From SB25 sp029560875 (GTDB taxonomy: Bacteria > Bacteroidota > Bacteroidia > Bacteroidales > Tenuifilaceae), in contig DAOOPM010000014.1 in assembly GCA_035388225.1 (NCBI GenBank), positions 1 through 64,000 of the forward strand: a DNA stretch of 64,000 nt, given 5' to 3'. Shown one piece after another: positions 31,106 to 39,892 of the stretch. Made by a program: the position numbers and the translations under genes. The notes below the pieces were generated by a model that did no database searches, was not told the origin of the DNA, and saw nothing but the letters and a program-made list of their open reading frames with translations. Numbering within the stretch: position 1 is the first letter of the stretch; each line of letters starts with the position of its first letter.

Positions 31106-33217
31106 ATGATTAAAAACCTTTCAAGGTTACTGTTAATAGTTGTATTCCTAGGTCAACTTACAGCCTGTAACTTTATACCAAAGCCTCCAGTTGCAGAAAG
31201 CATTCCTCATCAAATGGTAATGTTTGGCGATACCAGAATTGACCCTTACTACTGGCTCAATATGCGCGATACACAGAAAGTGTTGGATTACCTTATTGCT
31301 GAGAATATTTACACCGAAGCAATGATGGAACCTACAATTCCGCTCCAGGAAGAATTGTTCAACGAAATGAAGTCGAGGCAAAAGGAGGATGACGTAACCG
31401 TTCCTGTTTTTTTAAATGGTTATTACTATTATATTCGATACGAAGAAGGTAAGGAGTACCCTATTAATTGCAGGAAAAAAGGAACACTAAATGCACCTGA
31501 GGAAATAATCCTTGACGAAAACGAGGTGGCTGCAGGCCATAAATTCTGCCAAGTGGCAAGTTTAGATATATCGCCCAACAACAAAATCCTTGCTTATGGT
31601 GTAGACACTATTGGAAGGAGAAAATTCACAATCCATTTTAAAAATCTGGAAACAGGAAAATTAATAAATTCAAAAATTGATAACACCACTGGAGCAATTG
31701 CCTGGGCAAACGATAACGAAACAGTTTTCTACTCGCAAAAGAACTCCGCATTACGACCCTACAAAATATTCAGGCACTGCTTAAAATCGGTTAACTGTTT
31801 AGATGATAAATTGATTTACCACGAAACAGATGAGACATTCGACACACATGTATTTACTACAAAGTCGAGAGAGTATATAATGATAATGACATCGAGCAGC
31901 ACTTCATCCGAGTACCGATTCTTAAATGCTAATAACCCTCTAAGTAACTTTAAACTAATTCAGCCTCGCCAAAAGGGGATTGAGTATAGTGCCGACCACT
32001 TCGGCAATAACTTTTACATACGAACCAACTGGAATGCTGAGAACTTCCGGATTATGGAAGCACCTGTATCAAATCCCAGTATGGCAAACTGGAAGGAGCT
32101 AATTCCGCACAAAAGCGATGTGCTAATAATGAATATGGATGTCTTCCGGGATTTTTTGGTTATCACAGAGCGCAAAGATGCCCTTATAAAGGTTAGAGTA
32201 ATGAAGTGGGCCGACAGGAGTGAGCATTACATTGATTTTGGCGAGGAGGTTTACACCGCACTACCATCGGGAAACCCAGAATTCGACACGCCGCTATTTA
32301 TGTACTACTACACCTCGCTAACCACACCAGGCTCCACCTACGAGTATAATATGCAAACCCAAACAAAACGTTTGCTAAAGCAAAACGAGGTGCTTGGAGG
32401 TTATAACCCTGCCGATTACGAAACAAAAAGGCTTTGGGCTACAGCAAACGACAGTGTTAAAATACCCATTTCGATTGTTCACAAAAAGGGAATTGAACTG
32501 AATGGCGAAAACCCTTTGCTAATTTACGCCTACGGAGCCTATGGATACTCTGAAAATCCAATTTTCGATTCAAACCTATTAAGTTTACTCGACCGTGGTT
32601 TTGTTTATGCCATTGCGCACGTAAGAGGTGGCGAGGAGATGGGACGTAAATGGTATGAAGATGGTAAGATGCTCAAAAAAATGAACACATTTACCGACTT
32701 TATCAGTTGTAGTGAGTATTTAATTGAACAGAAATACACCTCGCCCGATAAACTTATTGCACAAGGTGGCAGCGCTGGTGGTTTACTTGTAGCGGCAGTT
32801 GCAAATATGCGCCCCGAACTGTATAAAGGAATTGTGGCCGAAGTACCCTTTGTGGATGTTGTTACTAGCATGCTCGACTCCAGTTTACCTCTAACCACAG
32901 GCGAATACGAAGAGTGGGGCAACCCAAACGATTCTACTTATTACTTCTACATAAAATCTTACTCGCCCTACGACCAAGTAAAGCCCCAAGAATACCCTAA
33001 CATACTTGCTACTGCAGGTTATCACGATTCTCAAGTTCAGTACTTTGAACCCGCAAAGTGGGTTTCAAAATTACGAGCAACAAAAACCGATAACAATCTC
33101 CTTCTGTTCAAGGTTGATATGGACTCAGGCCACGGAGGTGCTTCGGGACGTTTTAAATCGCTGAAGGATATTGCATTTACTTATGCGTTTATGCTTAAAA
33201 TTGTGGAAATTGAATAA
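31106..33217 (+). CDS. Prolyl oligopeptidase family peptidase (oligopeptidase B-like)
   Basis: This is a 703-residue S9A serine peptidase. An N-terminal lipoprotein-like signal (LIVVFLGQLTAC, Cys at about 22) is followed by a beta-propeller (about 70-400) that limits substrate size. The alpha/beta-hydrolase catalytic domain has the nucleophile motif GGSAGGLL (Ser about 555) and the catalytic His in DSGHGGASGRF (about 676). Oligopeptidase B cuts short peptides after Arg/Lys; prolyl oligopeptidase cuts after Pro, and the specificity here is not proven. The product is probably lipid-anchored in the envelope, unlike the cytoplasmic E. coli PtrB. Confidence 0.94.
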   Translation: MIKNLSRLLLIVVFLGQLTACNFIPKPPVAESIPHQMVMFGDTRIDPYYWLNMRDTQKVLDYLIAENIYTEAMMEPTIPLQEELFNEMKSRQKEDDVTVPVFLNGYYYYIRYEEGKEYPINCRKKGTLNAPEEIILDENEVAAGHKFCQVASLDISPNNKILAYGVDTIGRRKFTIHFKNLETGKLINSKIDNTTGAIAWANDNETVFYSQKNSALRPYKIFRHCLKSVNCLDDKLIYHETDETFDTHVFTTKSREYIMIMTSSSTSSEYRFLNANNPLSNFKLIQPRQKGIEYSADHFGNNFYIRTNWNAENFRIMEAPVSNPSMANWKELIPHKSDVLIMNMDVFRDFLVITERKDALIKVRVMKWADRSEHYIDFGEEVYTALPSGNPEFDTPLFMYYYTSLTTPGSTYEYNMQTQTKRLLKQNEVLGGYNPADYETKRLWATANDSVKIPISIVHKKGIELNGENPLLIYAYGAYGYSENPIFDSNLLSLLDRGFVYAIAHVRGGEEMGRKWYEDGKMLKKMNTFTDFISCSEYLIEQKYTSPDKLIAQGGSAGGLLVAAVANMRPELYKGIVAEVPFVDVVTSMLDSSLPLTTGEYEEWGNPNDSTYYFYIKSYSPYDQVKPQEYPNILATAGYHDSQVQYFEPAKWVSKLRATKTDNNLLLFKVDMDSGHGGASGRFKSLKDIAFTYAFMLKIVEIE

Positions 33218-33221
33218 TAAA

Positions 33222-33250
33222 AAGAGCCCTCAAATTTTAAGAGGGCTCTT
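33222..33250. terminator. Bidirectional terminator between the S9 peptidase and tex
   Basis: AAGAGCCCTC (33222-33231) pairs perfectly with GAGGGCTCTT (33241-33250) around a 9-nt loop rich in A/T. It sits in a 36-bp gap between convergent genes. A runs on one side and T-rich sequence on the other let it serve both strands. Confidence 0.88.
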
Positions 33251-33253
33251 CTA

Positions 33254-35398
33254 TTATTGCTCCACATCCTTCAATGTCAACTGAATCCGTTTCCTAGGAA
33301 TATCAACCTCAAGCACTTTTACCTTTACATGCTGGTGAAGTTTTACAACCTCTAGCGGGTCTGAAACAAAACGGTTTGCCAACTGCGAGATGTGTACTAA
33401 ACCATCCTGCTTTACTCCAACATCTACAAAAACGCCAAAGTTGGTAATGTTGGTTACTATTCCGGGCAGAACCATTCCAGGAACTAAGTCATCCATTTTA
33501 TAGATACCCTCGGCAAACTCAAACACCTTAATTGCCTTACGTGGGTCGCGGCCGGGCTTAGATAACTCCTGCATAATATCATTAAGGGTTGGTAAGCCAA
33601 TCTTATCAGTTACGTATTTCTCCAACTTTATTTTGGAGCGTAACTGCTCATCACCCATTAGGTCGGAAACCTTACAGCCCAAATCCTTGGCCATTTGCTC
33701 CACAATATGGTAACTTTCAGGGTGAACAGCACTATTATCGAGCGGGTTCTTGGCATCAGTAATTCGAAGGAAGCCTGCGCACTGTTCAAAGGCCTTATCG
33801 CCCAAACGGGCAACTTTTTTCAACTCAGTACGGCTACCAAATGGACCATTTTGCTTACGGTAGTCAACAATATTCTTGGCCAACTGTGGTCCTAAACCCG
33901 AAACATAGGTTAACAAATGCTTACTGGCTGTATTCAGGCTAACGCCAACGTGGTTAACCGCGCTCTCCACCACCAAATCCAACCCGTTCTTAAGTTTGGT
34001 TTGGTCAACATCGTGCTGGTACTGTCCCACTCCAATGGATTTGGGGTCAATTTTAACCAGCTCAGCCAACGGATCCATTAACCTGCGCCCAATGGAAACG
34101 GCTCCACGTACAGTAACATCGTACTCTGGAAACTCCTCACGCGCAACTGTAGATGCGGAGTAAACCGATGCACCATCCTCGCTAACCACAAAAACCTTAA
34201 TATCACGGTTAAAGCGAATATGCTTAACAAGTGCCTCCGTTTCACGGCTTGCAGTTCCGTTCCCAATGGCAATTGCATCAATCTTAAATGTATCGACAAG
34301 GTTAGAGATTTTAGACATCGCCTTACCCTGCTCGCTCTGCGGTGGATGTGGATAGATGGTCTCGTTATGTACAAGATTTCCTTGGGGATCCAGACAAACC
34401 AACTTGCAGCCAGTTCTGTAACCAGGGTCAAGAGCCAAAACACTTTTCTGTCCAAGTGGTGCAGAGAGTAATAGTTGACGAAGGTTCTCGGCAAAAACGC
34501 GAATAGCCTCCTCGTCGGCTTTTTCCTTTAGTTCGCCAGTAAATTCGTTCTCAATGGAAGGCTCAATCAATCGTTTATAGGAATCGGCAATGGCCAACTG
34601 CATTTGCGCAGCATTATCGCCACTCAACTTCACATAATTCCTTTCAAACTCCTCAATTACAGGTTCTACGGCAGGAACAATGGATACACGGAGAAACCCT
34701 TCCTCCTGTCCACGGCGCATAGCCAGAAACCTGTGCGATGCACATTTGCGAACCTCCTCCTCAAAACTGAAGTAATCGGAGTACTTTACGCCTTCAGTTT
34801 CCTTACCCTTTACTACTTTGGATTTAATTATTGCACTACGCTTAAAGTGACGGCGGGCAATATTGCGAGCCTTCTCATCCTCGCTAATCCACTCAGCCAC
34901 AATTTCGCGTGCACCCTGTAAGGCATCATCCACATCAGCCACTTGGTCGTTAATAAAATCCTCGGCCTTTGTAAGAATGTTGCGCTCAAACTGCTTCATT
35001 ATTAACAAAGCAAGTGGTTCTAGTCCTTTCTCCTTGGCAATTGTGGCTTTAGTTCTGCGTTTGGGTTTGTAAGGTAAGTAGATATCCTCAAGCACAACAG
35101 AATCGTAGCAGTTAATAATTCTTGTCTTTAACTCATCGGTAAGTTTGCCTTGCTCTTCAATTGTAGATATTATGGTTTCCTTCCGTTTATCAATTTCAAC
35201 ATACTTGGCCGATAAATCGCGAATGGATGTTACCTGTACCTCGTCCAAATTACCTGTCATCTCCTTACGGTAACGGCTGATGAATGGTATTGTAGCCCCT
35301 TCGTCCAAAAGTTTTATAGTGTTCGATACTTGGCGACCAGCCAAATTCAACTCCTTAGAAATCAACTCAACGTGCTTTGCTGTATTAATCAAATCCAT
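33254..35398 (-). CDS. tex: Tex-like transcription accessory protein
   Basis: The 714-residue nucleic-acid binding protein has the Tex N-terminal helical region and a YqgF/RNase H-like domain (ALDPGYRTGCKLVCLDPQGN, about residue 325). A helix-hairpin-helix region (NIVDYRKQNGPFGSRTELKK) and a C-terminal S1 RNA-binding domain (from about 643, MVLPGIVTNITNFGVFVDVG) follow. Tex interacts with transcription and affects expression in several bacteria; the mechanism is not settled. The frame is open for 10 more codons, but MDLINTAKHVEL is the likelier start. A -7 box (TATTTTTG, minus strand 35433-35426) lies 27 bp upstream of it. Confidence 0.95.
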   Translation of the reverse strand: MDLINTAKHVELISKELNLAGRQVSNTIKLLDEGATIPFISRYRKEMTGNLDEVQVTSIRDLSAKYVEIDKRKETIISTIEEQGKLTDELKTRIINCYDSVVLEDIYLPYKPKRRTKATIAKEKGLEPLALLIMKQFERNILTKAEDFINDQVADVDDALQGAREIVAEWISEDEKARNIARRHFKRSAIIKSKVVKGKETEGVKYSDYFSFEEEVRKCASHRFLAMRRGQEEGFLRVSIVPAVEPVIEEFERNYVKLSGDNAAQMQLAIADSYKRLIEPSIENEFTGELKEKADEEAIRVFAENLRQLLLSAPLGQKSVLALDPGYRTGCKLVCLDPQGNLVHNETIYPHPPQSEQGKAMSKISNLVDTFKIDAIAIGNGTASRETEALVKHIRFNRDIKVFVVSEDGASVYSASTVAREEFPEYDVTVRGAVSIGRRLMDPLAELVKIDPKSIGVGQYQHDVDQTKLKNGLDLVVESAVNHVGVSLNTASKHLLTYVSGLGPQLAKNIVDYRKQNGPFGSRTELKKVARLGDKAFEQCAGFLRITDAKNPLDNSAVHPESYHIVEQMAKDLGCKVSDLMGDEQLRSKIKLEKYVTDKIGLPTLNDIMQELSKPGRDPRKAIKVFEFAEGIYKMDDLVPGMVLPGIVTNITNFGVFVDVGVKQDGLVHISQLANRFVSDPLEVVKLHQHVKVKVLEVDIPRKRIQLTLKDVEQ

Positions 35399-35604
35399 AG
35401 TAAAAAGTATTATTACACAAAAAAACAAAAATAAAATGGGATAGCAATGGAAGTTGATAGTTGATGGTTGAAAGTTGATAGAAGAGGTAGAAGAAGAATG
35501 CAGAAGTTAGTATTTAGAATTCAACCTAAATACTACAAACCAAACACAAAACACCACACTTAACATCCTTTAACCTCATCTTCGAAAAAAAATTTACAAC
35601 AAAA

Positions 35605-35634
35605 TTTGTTAATCAATTCAATTCTGTATCTTCG
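35605..35634 (+). promoter_or_regulatory. Promoter of the FKBP lipoprotein gene
   Basis: TTTG (35605-35608) and TATCTTCG (35627-35634) lie 18 nt apart; the -7 box differs from TAnnTTTG by one base. The start codon is 47 bp downstream. Confidence 0.6.
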
Positions 35635-35681
35635 CAGGATGTTTTTTTTAAAACGATAATCAATTTAACTCTAATAAAACT

Positions 35682-36395
35682 ATGAAATTTTCAAGTGTAT
35701 TTGTGGCCGTTTCACTAGTGGCTGTTTTGGCATCGTGCCAAAAGTCTAACCAAAGTGTTGGAAAAGTAGTTCTAAAAAACGAAACTGATAGCCTTAGCTA
35801 TGCATTAGGTATCAACATTGCTCAAAGTTTCAAGAATGGTAAGTTAGATGAAATTAACTATAAAGCTCTTGCACGTGCCGTTCAAGATTACTACAAGAAC
35901 GATTCATCAAACTTAAAAATGACTGATGAAGCTGCCATCACATTTATTCAAAATTACCTTAGCAAAAAAGAACAAAAAGTTGCTGAGAAAAATCTTGAAG
36001 AAAGCAACAAATTCCTAGAAGAAAACAAAACTAAAGAGGGTATTGTTGTTGACTCTACAGGCCTACAGTATAAAGTTATTACCGAAGGTACAGGAGCTCA
36101 GCCAACCGCTGAAGATGTTGTAAAAGTTCACTACACAGGAACTTTGGCTGATGGTACAAAATTTGACTCTTCGTACGATAGAGGTGAACCTGCTCAGTTC
36201 AAACTTAACCAAGTTATTAAAGGCTGGACAATAGGCGTTCAAAAAATGAAAGTTGGTGCTAAGTACATGTTCTATATCCCTGCTGATTTAGCGTATGGCA
36301 CACAAGTTCGTCCTGGTGGCCCAATTGGTCCTAACCAAGCATTAGTTTTCGAAGTAGAATTACTTGAAATTGTTAAGGAAACCGCCAAGAAATAA
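35682..36395 (+). CDS. FKBP-type peptidyl-prolyl isomerase lipoprotein
   Basis: The 237-residue protein has a signal with a lipobox (SLVAVLASC, Cys19). An FkpA/Mip-like N-terminal helical dimerisation region (about 30-125, Lys/Glu-rich) is followed by an FKBP domain (about 128-237) with VKVHYTGTLADGTKFDSSYD and GPIGPNQALVFEVELLEI. It catalyses cis-trans isomerisation of prolyl bonds during envelope protein folding. It has its own promoter and a terminator directly after it. Confidence 0.95.
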   Translation: MKFSSVFVAVSLVAVLASCQKSNQSVGKVVLKNETDSLSYALGINIAQSFKNGKLDEINYKALARAVQDYYKNDSSNLKMTDEAAITFIQNYLSKKEQKVAEKNLEESNKFLEENKTKEGIVVDSTGLQYKVITEGTGAQPTAEDVVKVHYTGTLADGTKFDSSYDRGEPAQFKLNQVIKGWTIGVQKMKVGAKYMFYIPADLAYGTQVRPGGPIGPNQALVFEVELLEIVKETAKK

Positions 36396-36418
36396 TTATT
36401 AATAAACTCGCAGCTTAC

Positions 36419-36449
36419 CAGCCGGGTGTGTATGCATCCGGCTGTTTTT
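36419..36449 (+). terminator. Terminator after the FKBP gene
   Basis: CAGCCGG (36419-36425) pairs with CCGGCTG (36438-36444), extendable by three pairs into the loop, and is followed by TTTTT. It overlaps the upstream end of the open frame at 36426, which is a reason to place the DUF3127 start at 36471. Confidence 0.85.
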
Positions 36450-36470
36450 CTGAATAAACAAGATAATGTT

Positions 36471-36842
36471 ATGGCACTAGATTTTACAGGAAAACTAATC
36501 CAGAAATTGGGTCAGCAAACCGGACAGGGCAAAAATGGAGCTTGGGTTAAACAGGAATTTATAGTCGAAACCCAAGAACAGTATCCAAAGAAAGTTTGCG
36601 TATCGGCATGGGGCGACAAGGTTAAGGAGATGGATTCAGTTGCAATTGGTGAGACAATTAAACTATCGGTAAATATTGAGTCGCGTGAGTTCAACAGCCG
36701 TTGGTACACAGATGTAAGGATTTGGCGCGTGGAGCGCATGAGAGGTGCAGAGAGCAACGTTCCTGATTTACCACCTTTCAACGAGGATTTCCAAATGCCA
36801 CCAGCCAATGACTTTAACCCAGATAACGATTTACCATTCTAA
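36471..36842 (+). CDS. DUF3127 protein with SSB-like acidic tail
   Basis: The 123-residue protein has the small OB-fold-like pattern of the DUF3127 family (FTGKLIQKLGQQTGQG, FIVETQEQYPKKVC, LSVNIESREFNSRWYTDVRI). A disordered Pro/Asp/Asn tail follows, ending DNDLPF. Bacterial SSB ends DDDIPF, the tip that recruits repair and replication proteins, so the tail looks like the same docking peptide. The biochemical function is not established. The frame is open from 36426, but the ATG at 36471 follows the terminator and matches the start of the conserved region. Confidence 0.88.
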   Translation: MALDFTGKLIQKLGQQTGQGKNGAWVKQEFIVETQEQYPKKVCVSAWGDKVKEMDSVAIGETIKLSVNIESREFNSRWYTDVRIWRVERMRGAESNVPDLPPFNEDFQMPPANDFNPDNDLPF

Positions 36843-36896
36843 TCGTAGTATTCTCAAAAAAAACTTTCAGAAAATTCAACCGTTAACTCTATAATT

Positions 36897-38186
36897 ATGC
36901 AACTACCAGTAGAGAAAATTGAAGAGCAAATTGTAGAAAAGTATAACTTTCTCGAAAATCTAGAAGCCTGGTTGTTAAATCAGGGTGTAAACGAAACCTT
37001 TGCTCAATTCTTTAAAGTAACTATTTCCGTAGGCGTTATTGTAATTTTAGCAATAATTGCTGATTTTGTTGCAAAAAGGATATTCCTCGCCTCAATGGCA
37101 AGAATAGCCAAACGTACAGAAACTGAATGGGACGACATTCTTGTTGAGAAAAAGTTTTTCCACCGCTTAGCCCATTTTGCACCAGCCATTGTTTTTTACC
37201 TTACAATAGGCGTTGCGCTTTACGATTATTCGCCCAAAGTAACAGTATTCCTACAAGCATTAACTAAAATTTACATGGTTATTGCGGCACTTTTGGTTGT
37301 TAACTCTTTTTTGGATACCGTAAACGAAATTTACCAAGGATTACCTTACGCTAAGAGTCGCCCAATCAAAGGATATTTGCAGGTTATAAAAATCATCCTT
37401 TACACATTCGGAGCAATAGTAATCATAGGAATAATCATCAATAAAAATCCCAGTTCAATTCTTGTAGGACTTGGTGCCTCAACAGCAATATTGATGTTGG
37501 TTTTCAAGGATACAATAACGGGACTGGTAGCATCAATTCAACTCTCTGCTAACGATATGCTTAAAATTGGCGACTGGATTGAAATGCCATCGCGTAACCT
37601 AGATGGAACAGTAAAGGACATTAGCCTAACAACAGTTAAGGTTCAAAACTTCGATAATACAATCACTACAATTCCGCCATTCGCTCTAATCAACGAGAGT
37701 TTTAAGAATTGGCGTGGAATGGAAGAGTCAGATGGTCGCAGAATTAAGCGTTCTGTATATATTGATGTTAAAACCATTAAGTTCTGCACCCCCGAGATGC
37801 TTCAGAAATATAAGAGAATCCCAAGTATTACTGAGTATATTGAATCCCTAATCCCTTCAGGTATTGACTACACTGACCAAGCAATGATGCTAAGTGCAGG
37901 TATGCCAACCAACCTGAGTATTTTCCGATTTTATATTGAAACATACTTAAAAACAAACCCAATGATTAATCAGAACGCAACGCTTATTGTTAGGCTATTG
38001 CAATCGTTGGAGTACGGAATACCTTTGGAAATATATTGTTTTACAGAGGATAAAAGGTTTGTCCAATTCGAAAAAATTCAATCCGATGTGCTAGACCATA
38101 TTATGGCAGCTTTACCAATTTTCGAATTAAAGGTTTTTCAACGCATGTCGAGCGATGATATTAGAGCAATTGCACAAGGAAACTAG
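36897..38186 (+). CDS. MscS-family mechanosensitive ion channel
   Basis: The 429-residue protein has about five membrane helices. The fifth leads into the pore helix and the beta domain typical of MscS (SSILVGLGASTAILMLVFKD, then DMLKIGDWIEMPSRNLDGTV). A cytoplasmic alpha/beta vestibule follows. It resembles the YbdG-type longer members. It opens on membrane tension to release solutes at osmotic downshock. A strong terminator follows. Confidence 0.94.
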   Translation: MQLPVEKIEEQIVEKYNFLENLEAWLLNQGVNETFAQFFKVTISVGVIVILAIIADFVAKRIFLASMARIAKRTETEWDDILVEKKFFHRLAHFAPAIVFYLTIGVALYDYSPKVTVFLQALTKIYMVIAALLVVNSFLDTVNEIYQGLPYAKSRPIKGYLQVIKIILYTFGAIVIIGIIINKNPSSILVGLGASTAILMLVFKDTITGLVASIQLSANDMLKIGDWIEMPSRNLDGTVKDISLTTVKVQNFDNTITTIPPFALINESFKNWRGMEESDGRRIKRSVYIDVKTIKFCTPEMLQKYKRIPSITEYIESLIPSGIDYTDQAMMLSAGMPTNLSIFRFYIETYLKTNPMINQNATLIVRLLQSLEYGIPLEIYCFTEDKRFVQFEKIQSDVLDHIMAALPIFELKVFQRMSSDDIRAIAQGN

Positions 38187-38209
38187 ACAATTAAAATTGC
38201 AGATACTCC

Positions 38210-38234
38210 AAAATCCAGTCGACGACTGGATTTT
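38210..38234 (+). terminator. Terminator after mscS
   Basis: AAAATCCAGT (38210-38219) pairs with ACTGGATTTT (38225-38234) around the loop CGACG, followed by more T. It lies 24 bp after the mscS stop. Confidence 0.9.
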
Positions 38235-38379
38235 TTTTATATCTAGGCTCTATAAACTTATCATTATTTCCAAGTTTAGTTCAAAACTTTTAATATTGAT
38301 ATTCAGAGTTTATTTTTGTTAGTTTTCAAATCATAATTACTCAATTCTTCGTAAATTAGTACAACAGAATAAAGCAGAT

Positions 38380-38853
38380 ATGAATACTCACGAATCATTT
38401 ATGGATGAAGCCATTAACCTTGCAATTAAAGGTGTTTTGGCTAACGAGGGTGGCCCCTTTGGTGCAATAGTGGTAAAAGATGGACAAATTGTTGGACGTG
38501 GAAACAACCATGTTACATCAACAAACGACCCCACTGCACACGCCGAAGTTATGGCAATTAGGGATGCCTGCAAAAATTTGAATACATTCCAGCTTAACGG
38601 TTGTATACTCTATACATCGTGCGAACCATGTCCAATGTGCTTTGGAGCAATATATTGGGCAAGGTTTGATGCAGTATACTTCTCTGGAAACAAGCATATG
38701 GCATCGTACCACGGTTTCGACGATGGTTTTATTTATGATGAAATCAACCTCAGCTTCGACCGTCGCCGAATCCCTTTTATTCAACTTAATCCAGAAAAGG
38801 GTGTACTACCTTTCCGCGAATGGGATAAAAAGGAAAGTAGGATTGATTACTAG
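38380..38853 (+). CDS. guaD: Guanine deaminase (CDA-superfamily)
   Basis: The enzyme converts guanine to xanthine and ammonia for purine salvage and catabolism. The 157-residue product is close in length and order to Bacillus GuaD. Zinc ligands are His54 in THAEV context (PTAHAEVMAIR) and Cys84/Cys87 in SCEPCPMC; Glu56 is the proton shuttle. GGPFGAIVVKDG precedes, and the segment HGFDDGFIYDEI with the Phe/Trp-bearing end matches GuaD rather than the tRNA adenosine deaminase TadA. Confidence 0.92.
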   Translation: MNTHESFMDEAINLAIKGVLANEGGPFGAIVVKDGQIVGRGNNHVTSTNDPTAHAEVMAIRDACKNLNTFQLNGCILYTSCEPCPMCFGAIYWARFDAVYFSGNKHMASYHGFDDGFIYDEINLSFDRRRIPFIQLNPEKGVLPFREWDKKESRIDY

Positions 38854-38875
38854 TTTTGTCAATCACTAGACATCG

Positions 38876-38935
38876 GTCATGCTGAACTTGCTTCAGCATC
38901 TCACTGTGAAACCCTGAAACAAGTTCAGTGTGACG
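38876..38935. repeat. Short intergenic repeat of the 'GTCATGCTGAACTTG' type
   Basis: The segment begins GTCATGCTGAACTTG and ends ACAAGTTCAGTGTGAC, so the ends form an imperfect inverted repeat. The left end matches 19791 onward. It is non-coding and lies between guaD and the patatin gene. Confidence 0.6.
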
Positions 38936-38971
38936 TTTTAGTTTGAAAATGGAACTTCATAAATTAAATCC

Positions 38972-39892
38972 ATGCAAACTTCTAGCAAATCTAAGAATGT
39001 AGCGTTAGTGCTGTCGAGTGGGGGTGCTAGAGGGCTTGCGCATATTGGCGTTATTGACGAATTGCAAGCAAGAGGCTATAACATTACCTCTATTGCAGGC
39101 TCCTCCATGGGTGCATTAGTTGGCGGGTTACTTGCCGCAGGCAAAATAGATGAATTCCGGAACTGGGTTATAAAGCTGAACAAGAAAGATGTCCTCTCAC
39201 TCATAGATTTTACAATTACCACAAAGGGTTTTGTTAAGGGCGATAAGGTTTTTGAGCGTATGCGTAAGTTAAACCTTATCCCCGATATTAACATCGAGGA
39301 TTTACGAATACCCTACGCGGCTGTCGCTGTTGATATTTTAAACAACAAAGAGTGCGTTTTCCAATCGGGTAGTCTTTTAAAAGCCATACGCGCCTCAATC
39401 TCCATCCCTAGCGTATTTACTCCAGTTAGCCTCGATAACGGACTACTTGTGGATGGTGGCGTTCTTAATCCATTACCGTTAAAACTTGTAAAAAGGAATC
39501 CAAGCGATTTGCTTGTGGCTGTTGATTTAAATGCGCTTAACGTTTACGAAAAACCAAAACTACCCAAGAAAAAAGTTTCAACCGAAAATCAGAACGAACG
39601 TTTTGCTGCGCTGATTAAAAAGTGGGATGAACTTTTTGGACACAATAACCCCAAATCAACAAAGGAGAAGAAAGTAACCCCAAAAAGTATTGGTTACTTT
39701 GATGTTTTAATGCGTTCGGTACTTCTAATGCAATCGAAACTCACTACATACTCAACAGAAATAACACCTCCCGATGTACTAGTTCCAATATCGAAAGATT
39801 CGTCCACTGTATTTGAGTTCTACAAGGCCGAAGAACTTATTGCCTACGGCAAAGAAATGTGCGCCAAAGCCCTTGAAGAAAAGGGACTATAA
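38972..39892 (+). CDS. Patatin-like phospholipase (RssA-type)
   Basis: The 306-residue protein has the oxyanion motif SSGGARGLAHIGV, the nucleophile motif GSSMG (Ser45) and the catalytic Asp in LLVDGGVLNPLP. These are the hallmarks of the patatin-like serine hydrolases, which have lipid acyl hydrolase activity. No signal peptide is seen, so it is probably cytoplasmic. Its stop overlaps the stop of the convergent rlmB gene by 6 bp (39887-39892). Confidence 0.93.
   Translation: MQTSSKSKNVALVLSSGGARGLAHIGVIDELQARGYNITSIAGSSMGALVGGLLAAGKIDEFRNWVIKLNKKDVLSLIDFTITTKGFVKGDKVFERMRKLNLIPDINIEDLRIPYAAVAVDILNNKECVFQSGSLLKAIRASISIPSVFTPVSLDNGLLVDGGVLNPLPLKLVKRNPSDLLVAVDLNALNVYEKPKLPKKKVSTENQNERFAALIKKWDELFGHNNPKSTKEKKVTPKSIGYFDVLMRSVLLMQSKLTTYSTEITPPDVLVPISKDSSTVFEFYKAEELIAYGKEMCAKALEEKGL

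Noticed and set aside
35440..35560. Simple degenerate repeat of the AGTTGATAG/GTTGAAAG kind
   Set aside because: It is short and low-complexity. A similar fragment (CTTCCAACTTTCTACTTCCA) occurs near 60230, but there is no structure or gene linked to it.
38380..38853. tRNA adenosine deaminase TadA
   Set aside because: It shares the CDA zinc motifs, but the segments around GGPFGAIVVKDG and HGFDDGFIYDEI and the length match guanine deaminase better.
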